Positions 56,716-64,000 of a stretch of DNA of 64,000 nt are shown in pieces. Below the pieces are notes generated by a model that was not told where the DNA came from, made no database searches, and worked only from the letters and a program-made list of their open reading frames with translations. Both the position numbers and the translations under genes were made by a program. Each line of letters opens with the position of its first letter. Within the stretch, counting starts at the first letter, position 1. Origin of the DNA: Nonomuraea dietziae (GTDB lineage Bacteria; Actinomycetota; Actinomycetes; Streptosporangiales; Streptosporangiaceae); the NCBI RefSeq assembly GCF_014195505.1, contig NZ_JACIBV010000001.1, positions 6,882,001 to 6,946,000 on the forward strand. The letters are read 5' to 3'.

Positions 56716-57554
56716 AGGTCTACCTGTCGGTGGACATGGAGGGCGTGACCGGGTTGACCGACCCGGAGGAGATGCACGCGGGCAAGCGCGGCTACGAGCG
56801 CGGCTGCGAGCTCATGACCGCCGACGCCAACGCCGCCATCGAGGGCGCCTTCGACGCGGGCGCCACCAGCGTGCTGGTCAACGACGCGCACGGCTCCACC
56901 AAGAACCTCAGGATCGACCTGCTCGACCCCCGCGCGACGCTGATCCGCGGCCCCGGCAAGTCGCAGCGCATGGCGCAGGGGCTCGACGCCTCCTTCGACG
57001 CCGCGATGTTCGTCGGCTACCACGCGAGGGCCGGCGTGCAGCACGGCGTGCTCAACCACACGTGGATGGGCAAGGAGATCCAGAACGTCTTCCTGAACGG
57101 CGCGCCCTGCGGCGAGACGCGGCTGGTCGCGGCGTGCGCGGGCTTCCACGGCGTGCCCGTCGCGCTGGTCACCGGCGACGAGGCGGTCGGCCAGGAGGCG
57201 GCGGAGCTGCTGGGCGAGGTCGAGACGGTCGCGGTCAAGAAGGGCATCGACAAGTTCTCGGCCGAACTGCTGCCACCGAGCGTGGCTCAGGCGCGAATCC
57301 GTGAGGGGGCTGCGCGAGCGCTCGGCAGGTTGAGCGGGTTCACACCTTACGAGACGGACCGGCCGTACACGCTGGGCGTGGAGTGGAACTCCACGGCCAT
57401 CGCGGCGGCCTGCGGGCTGGTGCCGGGCGTGAAGCAGACGGGCGCGCGGGAGATCGAGTTCGCCACCGACGACTTCACCCAGATCATGGCGTTGATGGGG
57501 CTGTTCGCGACCATCGGTGGGCAGGTGGCCTGCGGCAGCGGGCCCTATGGCTGA
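56712..57554 (+). CDS. dppA: M55-family D-aminopeptidase (DppA-like)
   Basis: 280 residues. Starts MKVYLSVDMEGVTGLTDPEE: the Asp and Glu of SVDMEG are the first zinc ligands of DppA. Further ligands: His in VLVNDAHGSTKNL, His in FVGYHARAGV, and Glu in APCGETRLVA; the catalytic His is in HGVLNHTWMG. All match the M55 family, whose Bacillus member removes N-terminal D-amino acids (D-Ala-D-Ala, D-Ala-Gly-Gly) as a ring-shaped decamer. No signal peptide, so it is cytoplasmic. It overlaps both neighbours and so belongs to the same translation unit. Confidence 0.92.
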   Translation: MKVYLSVDMEGVTGLTDPEEMHAGKRGYERGCELMTADANAAIEGAFDAGATSVLVNDAHGSTKNLRIDLLDPRATLIRGPGKSQRMAQGLDASFDAAMFVGYHARAGVQHGVLNHTWMGKEIQNVFLNGAPCGETRLVAACAGFHGVPVALVTGDEAVGQEAAELLGEVETVAVKKGIDKFSAELLPPSVAQARIREGAARALGRLSGFTPYETDRPYTLGVEWNSTAIAAACGLVPGVKQTGAREIEFATDDFTQIMALMGLFATIGGQVACGSGPYG

Positions 57555-59100
57555 CAGGGGCACGCTGACCAGGCGCGGACTGCTGGTCGGCATCGGAGCG
57601 GCCGGCGGCGCCGGCGCGATGTACGCGGCGATGGGCGCGCTGGGGCTGGCCCCCTCCGAGCAGGACAAGACGTTCACCCCGCCCAGGCAGGGTGATTTCA
57701 CGCTCAAGGGCAGGGGCGCCGCCAAGGTCGTCATCCTCGGCGCGGGCGTCGCGGGGCTGACGGTCGCCTACGAGCTGGGCAAGGCGGGCTACGACTGCAC
57801 GCTGCTCGAGGCGAGCGACAGGATCGGCGGGCGCAACCTCACCCTGCGCGGCGGCGACAGGCTCACCGAGCTCAACGGGGCCGCCCAGGACGCCCGTTTC
57901 GGCGAGGGCGTCTACTTCAACGCGGGCCCCGGCAGGATCGCGCCGTGGATGGTGACGATGGACTACTGCCGCGAGCTCGGCGTCCCCATCGAGACCTTCG
58001 TCAACTCCAACGCCTCGGCGTACGTGCACACCGAGGGAAGGACGGTCCGCAACAAGACCGCTCGCGCCGACATGTACGGCTATGTCGCGGAGCTGCTGGC
58101 CAAGGCCACCCACCACCGCGCGCTCGACCGCAGGCTCACGGGCGAGGACCGCGAGCGCCTCCTGGAGTTCCTGCGCAGGTTCGGAGACCTGGGGCCCAAG
58201 CTCACCTACGAAGGCTCCGAGCGCCGCGGTTTCACGAGATATCCGGGCATGGACGGCGGAACGGCGCTGACCTCACCCGCCGGCCTGCACGAGGTGCTCG
58301 CCGCGGGAGTCGGCCGCGCGATCACCAACGACTTCGGCTACGACCAGGCGACCCCGATGTTCCAGCCGGTCGGCGGCATGGACGCGATCGTCACCAGGCT
58401 GGTCGAGGCGGTCGGCCGCGACCGCGTCAGGACCGGAGCCAGGGTCACGAAGATCACCGACCAGGCCGGGTCCGTCACCGTCACCTGGGAAGGCGGCGAG
58501 CTCACCGCCGACTACTGCGTCACCACGCTGCCCCCGCACATCCTGGCGAAGATTCCGCACAACCTGGGCGCCCTCGTCACCGCCGCGCTCCGCACGCCCG
58601 TCCCCGTGGCGGCAGGCAAGATCGGCCTGGAGTACGGCAGGCGCTGGTGGGAGCTCGAGGACCGCATCTACGGCGGCGTCACCGAGACCGATCTCGACAT
58701 CACACACATCTGGTATCCCTCCTACGGCTACCACTCCGAGCGCGGCCTGCTCGTCGGCTACTACAACTCGGGCGAGCCCGCCGAGCTGTACGGGGCGCTC
58801 ACTCCCGAGGACCGCAGGCGCCGCGCGCTCACCCAGGGCAAGAAGATCCACGGCGAGAAGTACCGCGCCGAGCTGCTGTCGAGCGTCTCGATCGCGTGGG
58901 AGCGCCAGCCTCATCTCCAGGGCGGATGGGTGCGCTGGCCGGCCTTTGATTCGTCCTTCACTCTCCTGCAACGTCCGTCGGGGAGGGTGTACTTCGCGGG
59001 CGACTGGCTCACCCACCTGGTCGCATGGCAGGCGGGTGCCATGGAGTCGGCGAGGAGTACGGTCACCCAGCTGCACCGGCGTGTCACAGCGTCGGCGTAG
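57547..59100 (+). CDS. Tat-exported FAD-dependent amine/amino-acid oxidase
   Basis: 517 residues from ATG 57547, an 8-bp overlap with dppA. The N-terminus has a twin-arginine signal (LTRRGLLVGIGAAGGAG). FAD-binding Rossmann motif VVILGAGVAGLTVAYELGKA at ~residue 62, then EASDRIGGRNLTLRGGDRLT, a hallmark of the monoamine/L-amino-acid oxidase family, and a C-terminal FAD contact VYFAGDWLTHLVAWQAGAME. It would oxidise an amine or amino acid outside the membrane, giving imine, H2O2 and ammonia. Why an exported oxidase is coupled to a cytoplasmic D-aminopeptidase is unclear. Confidence 0.9.
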   Translation: MADRGTLTRRGLLVGIGAAGGAGAMYAAMGALGLAPSEQDKTFTPPRQGDFTLKGRGAAKVVILGAGVAGLTVAYELGKAGYDCTLLEASDRIGGRNLTLRGGDRLTELNGAAQDARFGEGVYFNAGPGRIAPWMVTMDYCRELGVPIETFVNSNASAYVHTEGRTVRNKTARADMYGYVAELLAKATHHRALDRRLTGEDRERLLEFLRRFGDLGPKLTYEGSERRGFTRYPGMDGGTALTSPAGLHEVLAAGVGRAITNDFGYDQATPMFQPVGGMDAIVTRLVEAVGRDRVRTGARVTKITDQAGSVTVTWEGGELTADYCVTTLPPHILAKIPHNLGALVTAALRTPVPVAAGKIGLEYGRRWWELEDRIYGGVTETDLDITHIWYPSYGYHSERGLLVGYYNSGEPAELYGALTPEDRRRRALTQGKKIHGEKYRAELLSSVSIAWERQPHLQGGWVRWPAFDSSFTLLQRPSGRVYFAGDWLTHLVAWQAGAMESARSTVTQLHRRVTASA

Positions 59101-59110
59101 GGTCCTGCGC

Positions 59111-59626
59111 ATGGATCTCAGATGGGTGCCCGCCCTCGACCGGATGGACCTGCTCGCCGAACCGGTGGCGAGAGCCGTACGTGAGCTGAAGGAGGAGGTG
59201 CGCGTGGCCGAGATCGACGCCGAGCTGGCCGACACCGCCGCCTTCTGCGACCGGTACGGCGTGGCGATGGACGCCTCCGCCAACTGCGTGGTGGTGGCGG
59301 GCAGGCGGGGCGGCGAGGTGCGCTACGCCGCCTGCATGGTGCTGGCCACGACGAGGGCCGACGTCAACGGCGTGATCAGGAGACATCTCGACGCACGCAA
59401 GATCAGCTTCGCCTCCATGGACGACGCGGTCTCGCTGACCGGCATGGAGTACGGCGGCATCACCCCGCTGGGCCTGCCCGAGGGCTGGCCGATCCTGGTC
59501 GACAGCAGGGTGGCGGCCCATCCCGAGGTGGTCATCGGCAGTGGTGTGCGGCGTTCGAAGCTCGCCCTGCCGGGGGCCGCTCTGGCCGGATTGAAGACCG
59601 CGGAGGTCCTCGATCTGGCGAATTGA
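59111..59626 (+). CDS. YbaK/EbsC-type aminoacyl-tRNA deacylase
   Basis: 171 residues, ATG 59111, 10 bp after the oxidase stop. YbaK fold: CDRYGVAMDASANCVVVAGR, RRHLDARKISFASMDDAVSL and TGMEYGGITPLGLPEGWPIL, the last typical of the family, then VDSRVAAHPEVVIGSGVRRS. These enzymes hydrolyse mischarged tRNAs such as Cys-tRNA-Pro or Ala-tRNA-Pro. It likely shares the operon with the preceding genes. Confidence 0.88.
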   Translation: MDLRWVPALDRMDLLAEPVARAVRELKEEVRVAEIDAELADTAAFCDRYGVAMDASANCVVVAGRRGGEVRYAACMVLATTRADVNGVIRRHLDARKISFASMDDAVSLTGMEYGGITPLGLPEGWPILVDSRVAAHPEVVIGSGVRRSKLALPGAALAGLKTAEVLDLAN

Positions 59627-59747
59627 GACCAATGCGAGACCGATGATTGGGAAACCTATGGGGTCACTTCAGACGTTACACGAGTGGGAATGTGACCTTG
59701 TGGTTCATCTCGTGGGCGGGGTTTGAGCCGGTATGGTGCTTCATGCC

Positions 59748-62174
59748 ATGAACGATGACCGACTAGGCCCTTACCGGCTGCTCAGGCGGCTCGGTGAAGG
59801 GGGCATGGGCGTTGTCCACCTCGCTGTCGACCCGCAGGGACGGCAGGTGGCGGTCAAGGTCCTCAGGGCCGAGGTCGCCGGCGACGACGTCGCCAGGCGG
59901 CGGCTCTCGCGTGAGGTCGACACGATGCGGCGGGTGCGCAGCAAGTACATCGCCGAGGTGCTCGACGCCGACGTCACGGGACACCGCCCGTACATCGTCA
60001 CCCGCTACGTCGCAGGCCGTCCGCTCGACGAGGTCGTCAAGCAGGACGGTCCGCTCGAGCTGCCCGCGCTGGTCAGGGTCGCGCACGGGGTGGCCTCGGC
60101 GCTGGCCGCCGTCCACTCCGTCGGAGTGATCCATCGCGACCTCAAGCCGGGCAACGTGCTGATCCTCGACGGCGACCCCGTCCTGATCGACTTCGGCATC
60201 GCCCAGGCGGTCGACGCGACCAGGCTGACCCAGACCGGCATGTTCATCGGCACGCCCGGCTACCTCGCGCCCGAGATCATCGAGGGTCATGAGGCGGGCC
60301 CCGAGGTCGACATCCACGCGTGGGCGGGCACGCTGCTGTTCGGCGCGACCGGCCAGCCGCCCTTCGGCAAGGGCACGCTGGAGATGATCTTCTACAACAT
60401 CACGGCGGGCAAGGCCGAGGTGTCGGCGGCGCCGCGCGAGCTGCAGCCGCTGCTCAAGGCAGCCTTCCAGCGCAACCCCTCCAAGCGGCCCAAGGCGGCC
60501 GACCTGGCCGAGCAGACCGCCAGGCTGCTGCCCAAGTCCGCCAGGGTGCCCGACGAGATCTCCACCGTGCCCAGGCCCGACCGTCCGGGCTCGCGCCCTG
60601 TGACCGACCCCGCCGACGTGCCCACGCCGGCGATCCCGCCCGCCAGGCCTCCGCTCGGTCAGCCGTCCCTGTCAGGCCCGTACGGCGGCGCCGCGCCCAT
60701 GTCCGGCGCCGGCGCCCCCGGCAGCCAGGAGTTCGTCTCCCTCCTCGGCAACCAGGCCCCCTCGGGTCCCTCGACGGGCGGCCACGTGGGTCCCTCAACG
60801 GGCGGTCACGGCCAGGCGGGCCCCGCCGGCGGCCCCACGGGTCCCGGCACCGGCGGGCACGGGGCGACGGGCCCGGGTTCGGGCGGTCATGGGCCCTCGG
60901 GTCCCGGGCAGGCGGGCGAGCACGCCACGACCGGCGGCGACCCGTGGCCGACCAGACGCGTGACGCCCGAGGAGCTGCGGCAGATGCGTGAGGAGGGCGG
61001 CGTGCCCGCCCACCCGTGGGACGTGCCGACCAGGGCCTCCACCGAGCCGCCCACAAGCCGCCCATGGCCGGGCAACCAGGCCGACCACAGCGCCCCGCAC
61101 ACCCCTCCTGGCGCGCCGAACCCGCCCGGCGGGTTCCCTTCAGCGGGCCACGCAGGCGGCTTCCCCGCGCCCGGCGGCCAGTCGCCGGGCTTCCCCGCGC
61201 CCGGCGGCCAGTCGCCGGGCTTCCCCGCACAGAGCGGCCCTTCGTCGGGCTTCCCCGCGCAGGGCGGTCCTTCGTCGGGCTTCCCCGCGCAGGGCGGTCC
61301 TTCGTCGGGCTTCCCCGCGCAGGGCGGTCCTTCGTCGGGCTTCCCCGCGCAGGGCGGGCAGGCAGGCGGCTATCCTGGCGCGCCACCGTACCCGCGCGAC
61401 GGTGACATCCCCACGCGCAGGGTGCGCCCCGACGCGCCCGACTACCCTCGCGGTGCCCCGCAGCCCTACGGCCACCAGTACCCGCAGGCCGGTCATCCCG
61501 CGCCCGACCCCGAGACCTGGCGCGAGCCGCGCATCCCTGGGGCGCGCCCCGGCCTGGCGCTGCAGCGTTCCAAGGCGTACGGCGTCGCGGGCGCCATGCT
61601 GCTCGTCGTCATGATCGTGCTCGCCGTGCTGGCGCCGCTGATCGTCAGCGCGGTGGCGATCCCGTTCGCCGTGCTGCTGCGCGCGGCCGACCTGGCCCAG
61701 CCGCAGCTCAACGTCAGGCGTTCGACGGGTTCGGCCGCTGCCGACGTGCTGCGCGTGTTCGCCCAGCCCGCCGCGCTGCTGAAGTCGATCGGCATCACGG
61801 TCGCGCTGGTGCCGTACGCGCTGATCCTGGGCCTGCCCGTCACCCTGCTGCTCACCGTGCTCGTGCACTCGATGCCGCTGGCCAACGCGCTGGCCTGGGG
61901 TGGAGCGATCGCCCTGTGGACCGTCTGCGCGGGTCCCGGCGTCGAGGCTCCGGGACGGCAGATGCGCAGGACGCTCGCCTCCTTGGTTCCGTCGCGTACG
62001 GTGGCCATGGTGACCGCCGGCGTGCTCGCCGTCGGAGCCGCGCTCTCGCTGGTCCTGGCGCTCGGCACAGTGCCCGAAATGGGTAGAAAGTCGGTATGGG
62101 TGCCCGTCGACGTGAGTCCGCTCACGGACAGGCTGATGGACCTGCGGGGGAAGGCGGGCCAAGGAGGGGGATGA
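59748..62174 (+). CDS. Membrane Ser/Thr protein kinase (PknB type) with Pro/Gly repeats
   Basis: 808 residues from ATG 59748; ATG 59733 five codons earlier is possible. Kinase domain ~1-270 with Gly loop RLGEGGMGVVHL, Lys in VAVKVLRAEV, catalytic loop VIHRDLKPGNVLI and DFGIAQAV, all intact. A long Pro/Gly/Ser/Thr linker follows, with seven 10-residue repeats of GFPAxGGxSS type at ~471-540, then a basic segment and four or more membrane helices (MLLVVMIVLAVLAPLIVSAV onward) at the C-terminus. Unlike PknB it has no PASTA domains. It is the first of two related tandem kinases, which may regulate each other. Confidence 0.93.
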   Translation: MNDDRLGPYRLLRRLGEGGMGVVHLAVDPQGRQVAVKVLRAEVAGDDVARRRLSREVDTMRRVRSKYIAEVLDADVTGHRPYIVTRYVAGRPLDEVVKQDGPLELPALVRVAHGVASALAAVHSVGVIHRDLKPGNVLILDGDPVLIDFGIAQAVDATRLTQTGMFIGTPGYLAPEIIEGHEAGPEVDIHAWAGTLLFGATGQPPFGKGTLEMIFYNITAGKAEVSAAPRELQPLLKAAFQRNPSKRPKAADLAEQTARLLPKSARVPDEISTVPRPDRPGSRPVTDPADVPTPAIPPARPPLGQPSLSGPYGGAAPMSGAGAPGSQEFVSLLGNQAPSGPSTGGHVGPSTGGHGQAGPAGGPTGPGTGGHGATGPGSGGHGPSGPGQAGEHATTGGDPWPTRRVTPEELRQMREEGGVPAHPWDVPTRASTEPPTSRPWPGNQADHSAPHTPPGAPNPPGGFPSAGHAGGFPAPGGQSPGFPAPGGQSPGFPAQSGPSSGFPAQGGPSSGFPAQGGPSSGFPAQGGPSSGFPAQGGQAGGYPGAPPYPRDGDIPTRRVRPDAPDYPRGAPQPYGHQYPQAGHPAPDPETWREPRIPGARPGLALQRSKAYGVAGAMLLVVMIVLAVLAPLIVSAVAIPFAVLLRAADLAQPQLNVRRSTGSAAADVLRVFAQPAALLKSIGITVALVPYALILGLPVTLLLTVLVHSMPLANALAWGGAIALWTVCAGPGVEAPGRQMRRTLASLVPSRTVAMVTAGVLAVGAALSLVLALGTVPEMGRKSVWVPVDVSPLTDRLMDLRGKAGQGGG
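61158..61367 (+). repeat. Seven 30-bp tandem repeats in the first kinase gene
   Basis: Seven 30-bp units, each coding for a decapeptide beginning GFPA (GFPAPGGQSP in the first two, GFPAQGGPSS in the middle ones). The central three units are nearly identical, so copy number could change by slippage. Confidence 0.9.
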
Positions 62175-62178
62175 GTAG

Positions 62179-64000
62179 ATGAGCACCGGCAACACCCAGG
62201 CGCCCGAGCGTCTCGGTCCCTACAGACTGGTCAGGAAGATCGGCGAGGGTGGCATGGGGGTTGTCCACCTCGGGATCGACGAAGAGGGGCGCGAGGTCGC
62301 CATCAAGGTGCTGCACCCCCACGTCGCCGCCGACCTCAAGGCGCGAGACCGGCTGACCCGCGAGGTCGAGACCATGCGCAGGGTGCGCAGCCGGCACGTC
62401 GCCGAGGTGCTCGACGCCGAGCTCGTCGGCGGGCAGCCGTACGTCGTGACGAGGTTCGCTCCGGGACGCACGCTCGAGGAGACCGTCCTCGCCGAGGGCC
62501 CGCTGCCGGCGGCGCAGCTGATCAGGCTGGCGCAGGGGCTGTGTTCGGCGCTCGTCTCCATCCACGCCGCCGACGTCATCCACCGCGACTTCAAGCCGTC
62601 CAACGTCATGCTGGTCGACGGCGAGCCGCTGGTCATCGACTTCGGCATCGCGCACCTGGTCAACGCCACCAGGCTGACCCAGACGGGCATGTTCGTCGGC
62701 ACGCCCGGCTACCTCGCGCCCGAGATCATCCGCGACACGGAGATCACCCAGGCGGCCGACGTGCACGCGCTGGCCTCCACGGTGTTCTTCGCCGCCGTGG
62801 GCGCGCCGCCGTTCGGCACGGGGACGTTCGAGGTCATCTGCTTCAACATCATGGAAGGCCGGGCGCAGCTCGACAAGGCGCCCGCGTGGCTGCGCGGCTG
62901 GCTCGGCAAGGCGCTGGCGGTCGACCCCCGCGCAAGGCCCGCGGCGCAGGAGCTGCTGCGTATGGCGCGCAGGCTCGACCCCTCGGTGACGGCCTTCAAC
63001 GAGACCCCGCCGAGCGGCACGCGGGTCCTGGAGTCGTCGCCACCACCGCCGGTCAACAGGACCAAGACGCTCGCGCGCGACGACAGCTACTCCGACCTGC
63101 TGCCGCCGGTCGAGTACGCCAAGCCGCCGAGGCCCGCGCCGCAGCCGCGCAAGGAGGCCAAGCCCCGCAAGGAGCCGAAGCCGCCGCCGTACGTGCCGGC
63201 GAACGTGCCGCCCTACCGGCCGCCCGCGCCGTACCCCGACCAGCGGGTCGCGGGCTACCCCGCGCCACAGCAGGCGGCGGCCGTGCGGCCGCCGCAGCCC
63301 GCCACTCAGCCGAGGCCCTACACGCCGCCGCGGGCCGACCGGCCGAAGTACCGCGTGGGGCATCCGCTCATCGCGGCGCTGCTGCTGACGCTGCTGGTCG
63401 CACTGGCGGTCATGATGCCGGTGATGGTCGGCGCGGCCGCCGTGGTGATCGCGCTGGTGCTGCGCGTGGGCGAGTACCTCTTCGGTGACCTGGTCGCGCG
63501 CCGCCAGCTGCGCGGCAGCAGCGCGGCCGATCCCGCGTTGATCCTGCTCGGCACGCCATGGGCGCTGATCAAGGCGGCGCTGGTGTCGCTGGTGCAGGTG
63601 CCGCTGTCGATCCTGTGGGGCGTGTGCGTCTGGGGCGTGCTGCACTACGGGTTGAAGATCGAGAGCGACCAGGCGGTGGCCTACGCGGCAGGCGCCTTCG
63701 CGGCCGGGCTGTTCCTGCTGCCGGGAGGGGGCGCGCCGCGCAAGGCCGTCACCCGCACGCTGACCGGCGTCATCCGCAGCCCTGGAGCCGGGCTGGTGGT
63801 CGCGCTGGTCGTCGGCACGGCGGCGCTGCTCGCGGTGCTGTTCGCGATGGGCCAGACGCCCACGTGGCACCCGTGGGAGCAGCCCTCCGACGTGGTGAGG
63901 GAGCTGACCCGCAGCGCCAGGGAGAGCGTGACGGGGCTCATCGGAGGGCTCATCGACTCCCTCATGACGAGCCTCGGTCTCGGCTTCCTCACACCCTGGT
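62179..64000 (+). CDS. Membrane Ser/Thr protein kinase, paralogue of the previous gene (3' end outside window)
   Basis: At least 607 residues, ATG 62179, four bases after the first kinase stop, frame open to the edge. Kinase domain ~1-270: LVRKIGEGGMGVVHL, Lys in VAIKVLHPHV, HRDFKPSNVMLVDGE (HRDF in place of HRDL), DFGIAHLVNATRLTQTG, and the conserved GTPGYLAPEII. Next a Pro/Lys-rich linker, then the same multi-helix membrane region as the first kinase (HPLIAALLLTLLVALAVMMP, ALIKAALVSLVQVPLSILWG) continuing to the right edge. Tandem duplication of an ancestral gene is likely. Confidence 0.9.
   Translation, partial: MSTGNTQAPERLGPYRLVRKIGEGGMGVVHLGIDEEGREVAIKVLHPHVAADLKARDRLTREVETMRRVRSRHVAEVLDAELVGGQPYVVTRFAPGRTLEETVLAEGPLPAAQLIRLAQGLCSALVSIHAADVIHRDFKPSNVMLVDGEPLVIDFGIAHLVNATRLTQTGMFVGTPGYLAPEIIRDTEITQAADVHALASTVFFAAVGAPPFGTGTFEVICFNIMEGRAQLDKAPAWLRGWLGKALAVDPRARPAAQELLRMARRLDPSVTAFNETPPSGTRVLESSPPPPVNRTKTLARDDSYSDLLPPVEYAKPPRPAPQPRKEAKPRKEPKPPPYVPANVPPYRPPAPYPDQRVAGYPAPQQAAAVRPPQPATQPRPYTPPRADRPKYRVGHPLIAALLLTLLVALAVMMPVMVGAAAVVIALVLRVGEYLFGDLVARRQLRGSSAADPALILLGTPWALIKAALVSLVQVPLSILWGVCVWGVLHYGLKIESDQAVAYAAGAFAAGLFLLPGGGAPRKAVTRTLTGVIRSPGAGLVVALVVGTAALLAVLFAMGQTPTWHPWEQPSDVVRELTRSARESVTGLIGGLIDSLMTSLGLGFLTPW

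Noticed and set aside
62122-63870. 582-codon minus-strand open frame opposite the second kinase
   Set aside because: The plus strand has a kinase with all catalytic motifs and continuous membrane helices; the antisense product is low complexity.

Overview
The window is GC-rich actinobacterial chromosome with GTG starts, ATGA/GTGA/TGATG overlaps between genes, and no rRNA, tRNA, CRISPR array, insertion sequence or phage gene that I can see. Gene content (QcrB-like cytochrome b fragment, DesK-type kinase, DUF664/DinB, GlgE pathway, KstR-regulated sterol genes, serine/threonine kinases) fits a Streptosporangiales-type actinomycete such as Nonomuraea or Streptosporangium. The genus is a guess.

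Layout. 1-5116 (+): sugar uptake and oxidation operon (SDR, three-gene ABC importer, mutarotase, aldo/keto reductase), probably for a 6-deoxyhexose. 5181-7318 (-): LigD-type phosphoesterase with a dead ligase half, a GNAT protein and a FadR-type regulator. 7343-19089: sterol side-chain catabolism, with a fadA5-like thiolase and metallo-hydrolase on minus, a KstR-like repressor, and on plus an igr-like operon fadD17-fadE28-fadE29-chsH2-chsH1-ltp2; KstR-type boxes lie at three places. 19159-20709 (-): sigma-like protein with a C-terminal membrane anchor. 20947-24300 (+): OpuC/ProU-type importer. 24644-29393: small enzymes, a LysE exporter/MocR pair, and a degenerate cytochrome b gene with a duplicated tail fragment. 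29399-35170 (-): SppA and two secreted subtilases, one with a cellulose-binding module. 35255-47532: the GlgE alpha-glucan pathway (glgE, treS, maltokinase and glgB on minus, glgP on plus), interrupted by a copper amine oxidase split over two coupled genes. 47698-55017: RpiR regulator, secreted amidase, a convergent two-component pair, enoyl-CoA hydratase, GNAT. 55133-59626 (+): tightly coupled operon of a coiled-coil protein, a PP-loop ATPase, an M55 D-aminopeptidase and a Tat-exported flavin oxidase, followed by a YbaK-type deacylase. 59748-64000 (+): two tandem Ser/Thr kinases with related multi-pass membrane domains; the second runs off the window.

How they fit. The sterol genes form a recognisable route: CoA activation of a shortened side chain (FadD17), thiolysis (FadA5), dehydrogenation (FadE28/FadE29), hydration (ChsH1/ChsH2) and retro-aldol release (Ltp2) under a KstR-like repressor. 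TreS, maltokinase, GlgE and GlgB convert trehalose through maltose 1-phosphate to branched alpha-glucan, and GlgP recovers it as glucose 1-phosphate. The best candidate for something undescribed is the PP-loop/D-aminopeptidase/flavin oxidase operon; the split copper amine oxidase is the second.

Quality note. Three conserved genes (metallo-hydrolase, sppA, glgB) each carry a single +1 shift in a short G/C run next to GGCC. Assembly error is at least as likely as real inactivation.
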